From Prevotella sp. 10(H) (GTDB lineage Bacteria; Bacteroidota; Bacteroidia; Bacteroidales; Dysgonomonadaceae), in the NCBI RefSeq assembly GCF_000711235.1, contig NZ_JOMI01000007.1:744001-808000 (forward strand): 64,000 nucleotides of DNA. The letters are read 5' to 3'. How positions within the stretch are numbered: the first letter of the stretch is position 1; each line of letters begins with the position of its first letter. The translations under genes were made by a program, and so were the position numbers. The notes beneath the pieces were generated by a model. The model did no database searches, was not told the origin of the DNA, and was given only the letters and a program-made list of their open reading frames with translations. Positions 1-8,997 of the stretch are shown here, in pieces.

Positions 1-695
1 GTACGGGTATCTTTCATCAACTTTTTAAATGTCATATCGGGATATGAGTAAACGGCTACATATGCTGTGTCGGTATACTTTGTTTCATAGTCTTTTGGAT
101 TCATATGAAAATAGGTCATATATATATTATCTCCACTGCGGCATAGTCCTGTAGGGCTTGGCCATTCCAGTGATGAAATAGGCGCTATAGGTGTGCTCGT
201 GCGTTTGGATATCGAGATACCGTCGATATCTACCTCATAAAATGTTATCATGTCACCGCTTTCGGCATTATCCGGTATTTCCATGCCAAGCATCGACTGA
301 TTGTCTATCTGCGAAAATAATCTCAAAGATTCATCGAAGCTGAACTGATCTTTTTCATATAGCAACCCGTCAGTTCCCCTTACCACTCCTGTGGCGTTGG
401 TAACGCCTAGTCCACCCACACAAAAGATAGTTTGGTTACCTTGTTCATAGTCATGGAATCCGTTTTGTTCGATACCTTTATTCACTGCATTTATAGTACC
501 GGACATAAGGTCGTCGGTGGTAACAATATAGTAAGCGGTTGTAGTTCCGGTTGTTATACCCAGTGCCAAAACATAGGGCCGGTTCGGTATATCTTCCCCT
601 TTATCATCGAATTCGTCGCATGATGTTGTGAAAAGCATTATGCAACAAGAGAAAGCAAGTAAAAGTGTTTTATTTATATATTTATTATTCATCAT
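1..695 (-). CDS. DUF4374 (XusB-like) surface lipoprotein, C-terminus cut by window edge
   Basis: Reading leftward from the ATG at 695, 231 codons run open to the window edge, so the C-terminus is missing. The N-terminus has a short hydrophobic signal and a lipobox ending TTSC, followed by acidic residues (DEFDDKGED), which suggests an exported, probably surface-exposed lipoprotein. The body (YVLALGI, then VGGLGVTNATGVV, then TGLCRSGDNIYMTYF) resembles the DUF4374 family. XusB of Bacteroides thetaiotaomicron belongs to that family and binds ferric enterobactin beside the receptor XusA. The gene lies 18 bases downstream of a TonB-dependent receptor on the same strand. A siderophore-binding role is inferred from family and context; the ligand is unknown. 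A second ATG directly follows the first. Confidence 0.75.
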   Translation of the reverse strand, partial: MMNNKYINKTLLLAFSCCIMLFTTSCDEFDDKGEDIPNRPYVLALGITTGTTTAYYIVTTDDLMSGTINAVNKGIEQNGFHDYEQGNQTIFCVGGLGVTNATGVVRGTDGLLYEKDQFSFDESLRLFSQIDNQSMLGMEIPDNAESGDMITFYEVDIDGISISKRTSTPIAPISSLEWPSPTGLCRSGDNIYMTYFHMNPKDYETKYTDTAYVAVYSYPDMTFKKLMKDTR

Positions 696-713
696 TCTAA
701 TTTCTAAATGGTT

Positions 714-3116
714 TTATTTCAAAAAGTAACGCAATTTAAGATTGAATGCACGTCCCGGTTTCTGCAATCTGTAATTGTCATATAGTTTCGTGTCTGTGAA
801 ATTGGTACATTCTACTATTACGCTGTATTTTCCCCCCTGCATGGTATATCCCAAGGATATGTCATGCGAAGTCTGCTCCGGAATAACTTTCTTAGAGGCT
901 TTTGCTCCCATTCCCGGAAATGAGAGATAATATTTCCATACATAATTTAATGAATAATCCAGAGATAATTCGGTATCTTTCATTGCAATGTCCTGAAAGC
1001 GAAGCCCTATATCTCCATGTCCGAAAATGTAAGGTATATTAGGTATCCGACGTTTGTAATTTACATTTTCAAACACGTCGTTTCCTACATACGAACCCTC
1101 TCTTTTTTCATATTTCTGCACATCTTTAATATCCTGATAGGTAAAGTTTACTCCAGCCTGTAATAGTCTTTTGAATTGATATTTTAATCCGCCTTCTACA
1201 CCTTTTGTGCGCACTTTACCCATATTCTTATAACTGGTAACGGCTGTGGCGGTAGATACATCTTTCAGAATGAAGTCTTTTGTATCCCTATAGATAAGAT
1301 TAGTCTCCACATAGAGAGTATGTTCTTTAAAGATTTGCTCGAATATGAAGCCAAGATTGGCATTATTGCTGCTTTCGGGCTTCAGGTCGGGATTGCGTTG
1401 CTGAACAAGGCCGTCACCGAACATTTCTGAACTTTCGGGCAAACGGTATGCCTTTTCATAAGATAGTTTTCCTTGTAGTTTGGGTAAAATGAAATATGTA
1501 AAAGCTGCCCCGTAGCCGAAATTGGTTTTACTGTCTGTCAATTTCTCCAGACTTTGGTTGCTCAAATATTGATTCTCTATCTTGTAAGTAGAACTATTCG
1601 TGGTGTACATTTTTCCGAATACATTTGCATTCCATCTGTCATATTTTATCTGCCAGCCCAGTCCGGTAATATTTTTAGTCAGTTTCTGAGGAATTTTGTT
1701 TGATTCATTTTCAGGGTCTACTGCATCGTGGATTTTCCTGTTGAGAGAAGAGAATACATGATTGAGTGTAACGGACTGATGATTATCTATCATATAACTT
1801 AGGTTGGCATTGGCCAGCCATTCCCTGTTTTTTATCTTCGAATCGGTATATGCTCTTTCTCCTTTCGCTTTTTTTTCTGCCCATTCTCCCAGCCAATTAT
1901 AATTGCGTGCAAGTGTATCTATACTGAATGAGTTTACCATACTGTATGCCCCATATAACGAGGCAGATAGTCCTTCCACAAACAAATCTTCTTTTTTGTA
2001 GCGTATAGATGGTATCATCGATTCGCTTTTGGCTCTTACCCCGCCGTATACAGCATCCATTACTGCTCCCGTCTGCACATCCTTGTCATTCTTTGATAAT
2101 ATGATGCCTGCCAAAAGATAATCTGCATACGATTTATTGGTAATTCCCGTTTCGAATTTTATTCCCATCGATTTGTAATCGTCATGGAAACGTTTCACCC
2201 ACTTTTCTTCAATTGTTTTACCGCTTTCCAAATCTTTTATCGGTACGAATACTTTATAATCGTTGTCCGAATAATTGAAGAAAGTATTTGCCCGTACAGT
2301 AAAACCTGTTTTTAGATCGGTATATGCTCCGTTGAGTGAAATCCTGTGTGTGTTGAATGACCCGATAGAATAAGATGCATCGAGATAATTGGCATCCTTG
2401 CGGCTTATAATATTTACGGCACCTCCTAGAGCATCGGCCCCGAGGCTGACAGGAAGGACACCTTTATATACTTCGATACGCTCGGCCATATTCACGGAAA
2501 TATTACTCAGATTGAAAGACGAACCGAAGTTATCCATTGGTATGCCGTCCAAAAAGAATTTAACTTGATTACCCGAAAATCCATTTAGGCTAAAATTATA
2601 ATTCGAACCTACTCCGCCGTCTTCACGAATACGTACACTGGAAACATTACTCAGCATCTTACTCAACGGGGCAACCGTATTATATGATTTTTTCAAATCA
2701 AGTACGCTTACGGCATAAGCCTGTTCTTGTTTTTGCCGTGCTTCACTTTTTCCAGTAACTACAACCTCGTCAAGTTCCAGTGAATTGCTGATTTCAATGT
2801 CAGGAATGACAGTAGTTTTACCCGACAGTACATTTATTTTTGCTTTTACAGTTTTCAATCCCAGTCCCGATACTGTAACAGTACGATTTCCGGCAGGTAC
2901 GTTTGTTAGTAGAAATTCACCTTGTTCATTAGTATATTCACCAATAGTAGTACCTTCTATAGATACAGCCACGGAATAGACGGGCTTTTTTTGTGTATCG
3001 ATAACACGTCCTGTTACAGTATTTTGTGAATATAATGAAGGAAAAGAACTTCCGAAGAAGAGAAATAAAAATAAGAAATAGCTAAATGTGTAAGTCGCAG
3101 GTCGTTTGATATTCAT
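714..3116 (-). CDS. TonB-dependent outer membrane receptor (XusA-like siderophore receptor)
   Basis: The protein has a signal peptide, a carboxypeptidase-regulatory-like beta domain (about 30-115), a plug domain (about 120-240, with LNGFSGNQVKFFLDGIPMDN and the plug-end LGADALGGAVNIISRK), and a long beta-barrel ending in aromatic LRYFLK, as usual for TonB-dependent receptors. I chose the ATG at 3116 because the signal sequence begins there; an in-frame ATG at 3161 would add 15 polar residues. It has no SusD partner. Instead it is followed by a DUF4374 lipoprotein, the arrangement of the XusAB xenosiderophore uptake system. This points to iron-siderophore import rather than glycan import, though the substrate cannot be read from sequence. 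A divergent LytTR regulator lies upstream. Confidence 0.88.
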   Translation of the reverse strand: MNIKRPATYTFSYFLFLFLFFGSSFPSLYSQNTVTGRVIDTQKKPVYSVAVSIEGTTIGEYTNEQGEFLLTNVPAGNRTVTVSGLGLKTVKAKINVLSGKTTVIPDIEISNSLELDEVVVTGKSEARQKQEQAYAVSVLDLKKSYNTVAPLSKMLSNVSSVRIREDGGVGSNYNFSLNGFSGNQVKFFLDGIPMDNFGSSFNLSNISVNMAERIEVYKGVLPVSLGADALGGAVNIISRKDANYLDASYSIGSFNTHRISLNGAYTDLKTGFTVRANTFFNYSDNDYKVFVPIKDLESGKTIEEKWVKRFHDDYKSMGIKFETGITNKSYADYLLAGIILSKNDKDVQTGAVMDAVYGGVRAKSESMIPSIRYKKEDLFVEGLSASLYGAYSMVNSFSIDTLARNYNWLGEWAEKKAKGERAYTDSKIKNREWLANANLSYMIDNHQSVTLNHVFSSLNRKIHDAVDPENESNKIPQKLTKNITGLGWQIKYDRWNANVFGKMYTTNSSTYKIENQYLSNQSLEKLTDSKTNFGYGAAFTYFILPKLQGKLSYEKAYRLPESSEMFGDGLVQQRNPDLKPESSNNANLGFIFEQIFKEHTLYVETNLIYRDTKDFILKDVSTATAVTSYKNMGKVRTKGVEGGLKYQFKRLLQAGVNFTYQDIKDVQKYEKREGSYVGNDVFENVNYKRRIPNIPYIFGHGDIGLRFQDIAMKDTELSLDYSLNYVWKYYLSFPGMGAKASKKVIPEQTSHDISLGYTMQGGKYSVIVECTNFTDTKLYDNYRLQKPGRAFNLKLRYFLK

Positions 3117-3198
3117 TGTTGAAGTTGTTTTTGCAGGCGTAAAAGTAGTATTAGGCGGCATGTTCTACAATCACCATATGTAGGTATATGTCCTCATC

Positions 3199-3221
3199 GT
3201 GATACCAATATATAGTGATAC
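3199..3221. repeat. Direct repeat GTGATAC x2 in divergent regulatory region
   Basis: GTGATAC occurs at 3199-3205 and again at 3215-3221, a 16-base offset, between the divergent receptor and LytTR regulator genes. LytTR proteins bind pairs of short direct repeats, so this is a possible operator; that is inference only. Confidence 0.3.
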
Positions 3222-3346
3222 TGAAAAATCTATTTACTATATTATAAACAGTTTACATAATTAAGGGAAAATTACATAAACATGCCTTTCTATTACACAT
3301 TCATTCCCAATTGACATTTACCTCTGATTCAATCGAAATTTGATGT

Positions 3347-3354
3347 TATCTTTG
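3347..3354 (+). promoter_or_regulatory. Bacteroidota -7 promoter element before LytTR gene
   Basis: TATCTTTG matches the Bacteroidota -7 consensus TAnnTTTG exactly. The -33 region about 20 bases upstream (TCTG near 3323-3326) is a weak match. Transcription would start near 3361, about 90 bases before the LytTR gene. Confidence 0.5.
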
Positions 3355-3453
3355 TATTGAGTGAGGACTAATTCATAAACCAGAACAAAATTTGCATATC
3401 GAAGCAACAAGGTATTTTATCTAATTTATGATAAATATCAGATAGCAGGATGT

Positions 3454-4338
3454 TTGCCTACTATTATATGTATGCCAGAAAAAGCCAGAAAACTAATACG
3501 ATTTTTCAATCAGCCGTTTCAATATATTCACAGAAGATGGCTTGTCGTAGTGATCTCTTCCGCATGGGTTTTCCTTGTAGCCATTGTATTGAGGCCATTG
3601 GGGATAAGCCTGTCTGACCATGAGCATGCAATCGTATTCATATTTACAGTTGTTACGATAATAGTTGTTTCGTTTGTAATGTACGGATTGCCTTTTATTT
3701 TTAAAAACTTTTACCATCCGGACAATTGGACTGTCGGCAAGTATTTGACTATCCCTCTTTCAATAGTAATTATTATAGCTCCCATTTGTGCTTTTTTGGT
3801 CTATTTTCTTAGTGTAAAGGAAAATAAAGTAATGGATGTGCATCCTTTTTACAGGTTGTTTGTCTGGTATGCAAGAGCTTCTTTTGTTGCAGCTGTTCCT
3901 ACATTCCTATTTTTTTTGGTAGGCAGGAATCAGCGGAATGATATTGTTTTAAGTGATAAAAAGAATGAAATCATAAATAATAACGAAGATGATAAGGATA
4001 TCATTTCTTTGTCGGGAAGCACGAAAGATTCACTCACTATTCCGGCTGATAATATATTATATGCTGAGGTTTTAAGAAACTACGTTTCTATATATTATAA
4101 GGAAGAAAATATAGTCAAACAAAAATCTTTACGTACTACATTGCAGCAGATAACGGAAGTATTAGAACCTTATCCACAGTTTGTACGCTGCCACAGGGCA
4201 TTTATTGTTAATCTTACGAATATAGCCGATGTTAGGGGCAATTCGCATGGCTATCAACTAACGTTAAATAATATCGACGTAAAAGTTCCTGTTTCCAAAT
4301 CTTATACAAAAGCTATAAAAGAAAAACTGGATATCTGA
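3454..4338 (+). CDS. Membrane-anchored LytTR-family DNA-binding regulator
   Basis: 294 residues. About four hydrophobic segments occupy the N-terminal half (about 28-50, 58-82, 95-120, 138-158). A linker and a C-terminal LytTR DNA-binding domain (about 195-290) follow, with the typical core ILYAEVLRNYVSIYY, VRCHRAFIVNLTNI and VPVSKSYTKAIKEKL. There is no receiver domain, so the membrane part may itself sense or bind a partner. It is divergent from the XusA-like receptor, making it a candidate regulator of that iron-uptake pair. Proteins of this layout are common in Bacteroidota and their signals are mostly unknown. Alternative starts exist downstream of 3454 (Met at residue 7), with little effect on the domains. 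Confidence 0.85.
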   Translation: MPTIICMPEKARKLIRFFNQPFQYIHRRWLVVVISSAWVFLVAIVLRPLGISLSDHEHAIVFIFTVVTIIVVSFVMYGLPFIFKNFYHPDNWTVGKYLTIPLSIVIIIAPICAFLVYFLSVKENKVMDVHPFYRLFVWYARASFVAAVPTFLFFLVGRNQRNDIVLSDKKNEIINNNEDDKDIISLSGSTKDSLTIPADNILYAEVLRNYVSIYYKEENIVKQKSLRTTLQQITEVLEPYPQFVRCHRAFIVNLTNIADVRGNSHGYQLTLNNIDVKVPVSKSYTKAIKEKLDI

Positions 4339-4600
4339 ATTTACCAGCTTTCCGTTTTATATGTTCTTAATCCTTATCGGCTTTACTACAATTTTATCTA
4401 TCCTACTATTTTCTTAATAAAATAATCTGCCTTTTAAGTCAAGACAGATTAATCTCACAATATATTTACAGTGTTCATATATCATCTTGTGAAAAGGTAC
4501 GATACAGATAGCAGTAAATAGTATATAATCTGCTGAAATGTCCGTCTGTAATCATATTTGTATAAAGTATCCCAGATTCTGTGCCATACATCCCACAGCC

Positions 4601-4631
4601 TTTGATATTGTTTTCCGATCATCTAATTTCG
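4601..4631 (+). promoter_or_regulatory. Candidate promoter in the 439-base gap before the FISUMP gene
   Basis: TTTG at 4601-4604 is separated by 19 bases from TAATTTCG at 4624-4631, one mismatch from the TAnnTTTG consensus. It would leave a leader of about 140 bases before 4778. The rest of the gap 4339-4777 is AT-rich, and I see no gene, RNA or strong hairpin in it. Confidence 0.4.
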
Positions 4632-4777
4632 CCCCTCGATACTATATACACCTTGCGGTCAACAAGTAACTTTTTTATTAAGAAGACAAATATTCATACT
4701 AAAAATCCCAGACACATATTAACATAAAGCTCTGTATCAATTTTTGAAAATATACATACATCTTAACACTTCAAAAT

Positions 4778-6793
4778 ATGAAAATCAGTGTACAAAAAAC
4801 TTGTAGTTTATTACTATTTTTTATTCTATTTTTTTTATCAACAGGATCTAAGGCTCAGGTTACAATTGGTATATCTGAGCCTGCAAACGCAGGTGCTTTG
4901 TTAGACCTGAAAGAATATCCTAATGTCAATGATGGTAGCCCTAATGCCAGTAAAGGGCTTGGATTACCGCGTGTGAAACTGACGGATTTTACCAACCTGT
5001 ATCCGATGTTTGCCGAAAGTGACGGAGTAACACCTACAGCAGAATACACCACTGATAAAAGCACGATCGATCCCGCACACGTGGGGTTGGTAGTATTCCA
5101 TGTGGATAACTGTAGCATGCATGGCAAGGGTGTTTATGTATGGGAGGAGAAAGGATGGTCTAAAATAGGTAAGGTGGTATTGCCCGGAGTAACGCTTGAT
5201 CCAAATGCTACTATTATAGAATTACCAAGTGGAAAGGACTTGCGACCGCTTTCACCTACAGTAGTTAATGTAACTGTAGGGCCCGATAATAATACGGCGA
5301 CATTATCGCAATTGACTAATGGTTCTCTGGGGCTTATCGATTTCACAGCTAATCCGCTTCCTGCGACTTTACCTTCTGCCACCACTCCTTTGCAATTGCT
5401 TCCTGATATGATGAATACAACCAGCGAAGTTACTTGGGAAAGCCCTTGGTTTTCGAAGGAAACAAAATTGTCTTTCACGTCGGAATGCGGAACAAGTGAC
5501 GTAATACTCAACCAGACAAATTACGCTATGAAAATAGGAACAGCTACTGTCAATACTACAAGGGATACCCTGATAACATTTCATGGCATTAATCAGACAC
5601 ATGGATTAGGGGTTCAGACAAATGTAAAATGGAAAGTAGAAGTAAGTGATCCGGATAATATTTTACAAACTTATACTCCGGCCAGCGGAACAATTACCGG
5701 TAATAATAAGTCTGACGGAACTATTAATCCAGGATTCGCCTTTTGGCTAACGGCAAAACAAGGAGGTAAAGGTGTGAGGTTCTTCAAGGCGTATGCTGTT
5801 TTTTCAGACACAAATGTGCCTAAAAGATTTAATGATATAACTGCCGAGTTGAGGCAATGTCAGGGAACAGAAGACCTGACGGCAATAGAAGCCCTTCCTT
5901 ATGAGACCGAGTATGGCGTAAATAAAGTAATAAGACATAAAGATACGCGCGGGCCGAATGGCGATTATGATTATTATTCGGCAGATTTCGGACCGGCCGG
6001 ACGCTGGATGACCACAAATATGTCGGCCTTGACATACGATCCGGTTCGTACAGACGGGAAACCATTCCCTACCATTACAATGTATAATGATTATAATCCA
6101 ACACAGGATATTAACCGAGCCAGCTGGGGATATCCTACAAGAAACGGTGGTACGGATGCTACACTGGATGATCTCTATATCTACAATCCTCATTATGGCG
6201 TATTGTATACCTATGCTGCAGCGACGGGCGGACGTCCTGCTCCTGCAGGAAGTGAGTTTAACCAAAAATATACCCATGAGGGCGGTACACAGGAAAAAGT
6301 ACAGGGAATTTGCCCTAACGGATGGCATTTACCAAGTGATTGGGAATGGACAAGACTGGAAAAAGAAATTATAAACAATACGACAAAATACTCTACATAT
6401 ACAGAGAATATTATCGATGTACCCGGCGGAGATGTATTTAATGAAAACCAGCAATACGGAACACGCGGCATCTTGCATGGAAATGCAATGAAAGATAATT
6501 GTGAAGCTATAGCGGCAGGAACTGATCTTAGTAATTACGGAACATCGAAACGCCTTATAGCAGGAGGATTTTCGGGACTACTGGCCGGTCATGCCAATCC
6601 TTCAAATGCTTATCCTCACCAGATTGGTGCTGCTGTTAATTTTGGGCATGTAGGCTATTTTATCAGTGCCAGCAGTACAACGCCAACGACTGACTCGAGG
6701 CGTAGTATTAATACCGGGAAAACTGTTGGAGTAGTAGCACAGTCTAATAAATATCAGCTGAGTTCTGTACGTTGTGTGAAAGATACTTTTTAA
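4778..6793 (+). CDS. Secreted FISUMP-domain surface protein
   Basis: 671 residues with a clear signal peptide (long hydrophobic run, then STGSKAQ). Two repetitive, beta-rich middle regions precede a C-terminal FISUMP domain (Fibrobacter succinogenes major paralogous domain, about 500-671). That domain is recognisable by GICPNGWHLPSDWEWTRLE and the closing LSSVRCVKD. The early segment (VTIGISEPANAGALLDLKE) resembles the N-termini of the secreted paralogues at 49006-51459. FISUMP domains occur on many surface and secreted Bacteroidota proteins; their function is largely unassigned. No lipobox is visible. A strong terminator follows 66 bases after the stop, so this is probably a single-gene transcript. 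Confidence 0.8.
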   Translation: MKISVQKTCSLLLFFILFFLSTGSKAQVTIGISEPANAGALLDLKEYPNVNDGSPNASKGLGLPRVKLTDFTNLYPMFAESDGVTPTAEYTTDKSTIDPAHVGLVVFHVDNCSMHGKGVYVWEEKGWSKIGKVVLPGVTLDPNATIIELPSGKDLRPLSPTVVNVTVGPDNNTATLSQLTNGSLGLIDFTANPLPATLPSATTPLQLLPDMMNTTSEVTWESPWFSKETKLSFTSECGTSDVILNQTNYAMKIGTATVNTTRDTLITFHGINQTHGLGVQTNVKWKVEVSDPDNILQTYTPASGTITGNNKSDGTINPGFAFWLTAKQGGKGVRFFKAYAVFSDTNVPKRFNDITAELRQCQGTEDLTAIEALPYETEYGVNKVIRHKDTRGPNGDYDYYSADFGPAGRWMTTNMSALTYDPVRTDGKPFPTITMYNDYNPTQDINRASWGYPTRNGGTDATLDDLYIYNPHYGVLYTYAAATGGRPAPAGSEFNQKYTHEGGTQEKVQGICPNGWHLPSDWEWTRLEKEIINNTTKYSTYTENIIDVPGGDVFNENQQYGTRGILHGNAMKDNCEAIAAGTDLSNYGTSKRLIAGGFSGLLAGHANPSNAYPHQIGAAVNFGHVGYFISASSTTPTTDSRRSINTGKTVGVVAQSNKYQLSSVRCVKDTF

Positions 6794-6858
6794 ACAGTAT
6801 AAACATTCTTTGAAATAACCTTAATCAATACTGGAACACACTAGTTTGTCTTTATTTT

Positions 6859-6896
6859 AAACCTCCCCTGATGTTAATCGAGGGGAGGTTTGCCAT
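6859..6896 (+). terminator. Rho-independent terminator after FISUMP gene
   Basis: A perfect 10-bp stem (6859-6868 with 6882-6891, AAACCTCCCC paired to GGGGAGGTTT), a 13-base loop and a T-rich stretch (GCCATTTTTG) following. Confidence 0.8.
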
Positions 6897-7079
6897 TTTT
6901 GTTAATAGAATTAAATTCGTCGTGAAAGGGGGATGTTTAACTATTTGTTTGATAATTGTTTATTGATATGCTTGCAAGAATTTAAGTTTTTTTCAGACCT
7001 GTATTATTCAGAAGTTTACTATCTTGTGGTAAATTAATACATAACTAAATAATAAACGGAGTAATTTTACATAAGTAAA

Positions 7080-8744
7080 ATGCCACAAATAATGAAATTT
7101 GATAGTATATCGCAATTAAAAAAAATCTTTTTTATACTCATACTTTTCTTCCTGAATATTTCTGCATACGGGAAAGATGATTTGAAATCATTAGTTGATT
7201 ATCTGGATTATATCATAAATAATAAGCAGCAGTTTACTCAACAAAAAGAACATAAGATTTACGATCTGAAACAAATGCTTGAGGATGAGGATATCTCGTT
7301 GGAGTATGAATATGGCATCAACCTCAAATTATATCAGGAATATAAAAAGTTTAAACTTGATTCTGCCAGATATTATATAGAAAGAAATCTTCAAATCTCA
7401 GATTCATTAAAAAATAAAAAGCTAATTTATACATCTAAAATACAAATGGCATCCTTGTATTCTTATTCGGGGATGTATCGCGAATCGGAAGAAATACTGA
7501 ATAATATCAACAGGAAGCTATTGCCCAAGGAATTACTTCCGGACTATTATGAAACCTATTGCCGTTTCTTCGAGCATTACGGGGCGAATAGCTATCAGAA
7601 TAAATATCTAACCCAGAATGAATTATACCGCGATTCTTTGATGTCTGTAATAGATCCGGTTTCATTCAACTACAGGATAAATCAAGCCCACAGATACTTA
7701 AGCTCAGGAAAAACAGAATTGGCTGAAGATTTGCTTTACGAACTTTTGGATACAGAAGATATTGATACACCCAACTATGCAGTGATAACTTACTATCTTG
7801 GGGCGATCAACGGTAGAAAGAAAGAATATTTGTTAGAAAAGAAATATTATACCCTTTCTGCTATAGCAGATATTAAGAATTCGATAAAGGAAAATGCTTC
7901 TTTTCAGAGGCTGGCAACTATCTACTATGATAGCGGTGATATTGCCCGGGCATTCAAATATACCCAGTCGGCAATAGAAGATGCAGTTTTTTCAGGAGTG
8001 CAATTCCGTACTGCGCAGATGTCTCGGTTTTATTCCATTATTAATGCTTCTTATCAGCAGGATCAGGCCAGATCGAAATCTAAATTGCAACTATATCTGG
8101 TCTTTATCAGCATACTGTCTATATTTTTAGTCTTGCTTGTCATATACGTTTACAAACAGATGAAAAAAATGTCAGTTATAAAGGAGGAGCTTTCTCTTAC
8201 AAATGATAAACTGACATCACTCAATAACGAATTGAATGAAAGCAACGACCAATTGACAGAGGCAAATCATATCAAAGAACAGTATATTGTTCATTTCTTG
8301 GATTTATGCTCCGATTACATTACCAAAATGGAAGATTATCGCAAGAATCTGAGTAAAATAGCTATGAACAACCAGCTGGATAAATTATTCAAGATGCTGA
8401 AATCCACAGCTATGGTTGACAGTGAAATCGATGAACTTTATAAAAACTTCGATTCTGTATTTTTAAACCTGTATCCTACCTTTGTTTCCGATTTCAATTC
8501 TTTATTAGCGGAAGACGAACAGATAATCCTTAAATCGGGCGATTTACTAAACAGAGAACTTCGTATTTATGCCCTTCTGCGTTTAGGAATTACCGATAGT
8601 GTGAAAATATCTTCTTTCCTTCGCTGTTCGATAAGTACTGTATATAATTACAGGACCAAAATCAGAAATAAAGCGATAGTACCTCGCGATGAGTTTGAAA
8701 ATATCGTTATGAAGATAGGTGTTATAAGCAAAAAAGAAGACTGA
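7080..8744 (+). CDS. TPR/coiled-coil membrane regulator, DUF6377 family
   Basis: 554 residues. An N-terminal signal or membrane segment (about 15-30) precedes a TPR-like alpha-helical periplasmic region (about 35-335). A transmembrane helix (about 337-358, LVFISILSIFLVLLVIYVY) leads into a coiled coil of repeated LTNDKLTSLNNELNES type. The C-terminal cytoplasmic domain ends in a helix-turn-helix-like motif (LGITDSVKISSFLRCSISTV then YNYRTKIRNKA). This is the DUF6377 architecture of Bacteroidales, thought to act as a one-piece sensor and transcription regulator. Met5 is an alternative start. Its targets cannot be read from sequence; the FISUMP gene upstream is one neighbour candidate. Confidence 0.8.
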   Translation: MPQIMKFDSISQLKKIFFILILFFLNISAYGKDDLKSLVDYLDYIINNKQQFTQQKEHKIYDLKQMLEDEDISLEYEYGINLKLYQEYKKFKLDSARYYIERNLQISDSLKNKKLIYTSKIQMASLYSYSGMYRESEEILNNINRKLLPKELLPDYYETYCRFFEHYGANSYQNKYLTQNELYRDSLMSVIDPVSFNYRINQAHRYLSSGKTELAEDLLYELLDTEDIDTPNYAVITYYLGAINGRKKEYLLEKKYYTLSAIADIKNSIKENASFQRLATIYYDSGDIARAFKYTQSAIEDAVFSGVQFRTAQMSRFYSIINASYQQDQARSKSKLQLYLVFISILSIFLVLLVIYVYKQMKKMSVIKEELSLTNDKLTSLNNELNESNDQLTEANHIKEQYIVHFLDLCSDYITKMEDYRKNLSKIAMNNQLDKLFKMLKSTAMVDSEIDELYKNFDSVFLNLYPTFVSDFNSLLAEDEQIILKSGDLLNRELRIYALLRLGITDSVKISSFLRCSISTVYNYRTKIRNKAIVPRDEFENIVMKIGVISKKED

Positions 8745-8836
8745 TTTCGTTCCAAACTATCTACATTTTTTCTGTTTTTTATTTTTATAATCGCCTTATT
8801 AATAGATGTATATCTGTTTTGTGTATCTACAAAGAT

Positions 8837-8871
8837 GCCTTTACGATTAAAGATGGGCTTTTATTCTTTTT
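8837..8871 (+). terminator. Terminator after DUF6377 gene
   Basis: GCC-TTTA pairs with TAAA-(GATG)-GGC around a CGAT loop (8837-8858), followed by the T-rich run TTTTATTCTTTTTA. The stem is imperfect but the tail is strong. Confidence 0.5.
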
Positions 8872-8878
8872 AGCTTTG
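8871..8878 (+). promoter_or_regulatory. Bacteroidota -7 element before the oxidoreductase operon
   Basis: TAGCTTTG is an exact TAnnTTTG match 119 bases before the ATG at 8998. No good -33 TTTG is seen about 19 bases upstream. Confidence 0.4.
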
Positions 8879-8997
8879 TAATAAGGGAATGACCGCAGTA
8901 ATTTTTATCATGAAAAAACATTCATAAGTTACATTTCAAGTCCGGATTATTCCCACAGCTAGAAAATTTGATAAACCAATCTTATATCATTAGAAAA

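Noticed and set aside
4339-4777. Hidden gene or structured RNA in the 439-base spacer
   Set aside because: No frame with plausible coding content and no strong hairpin; only a candidate promoter.
5804-6328. 174-codon minus-strand frame inside the FISUMP gene
   Set aside because: Shadow frame with no recognisable features.
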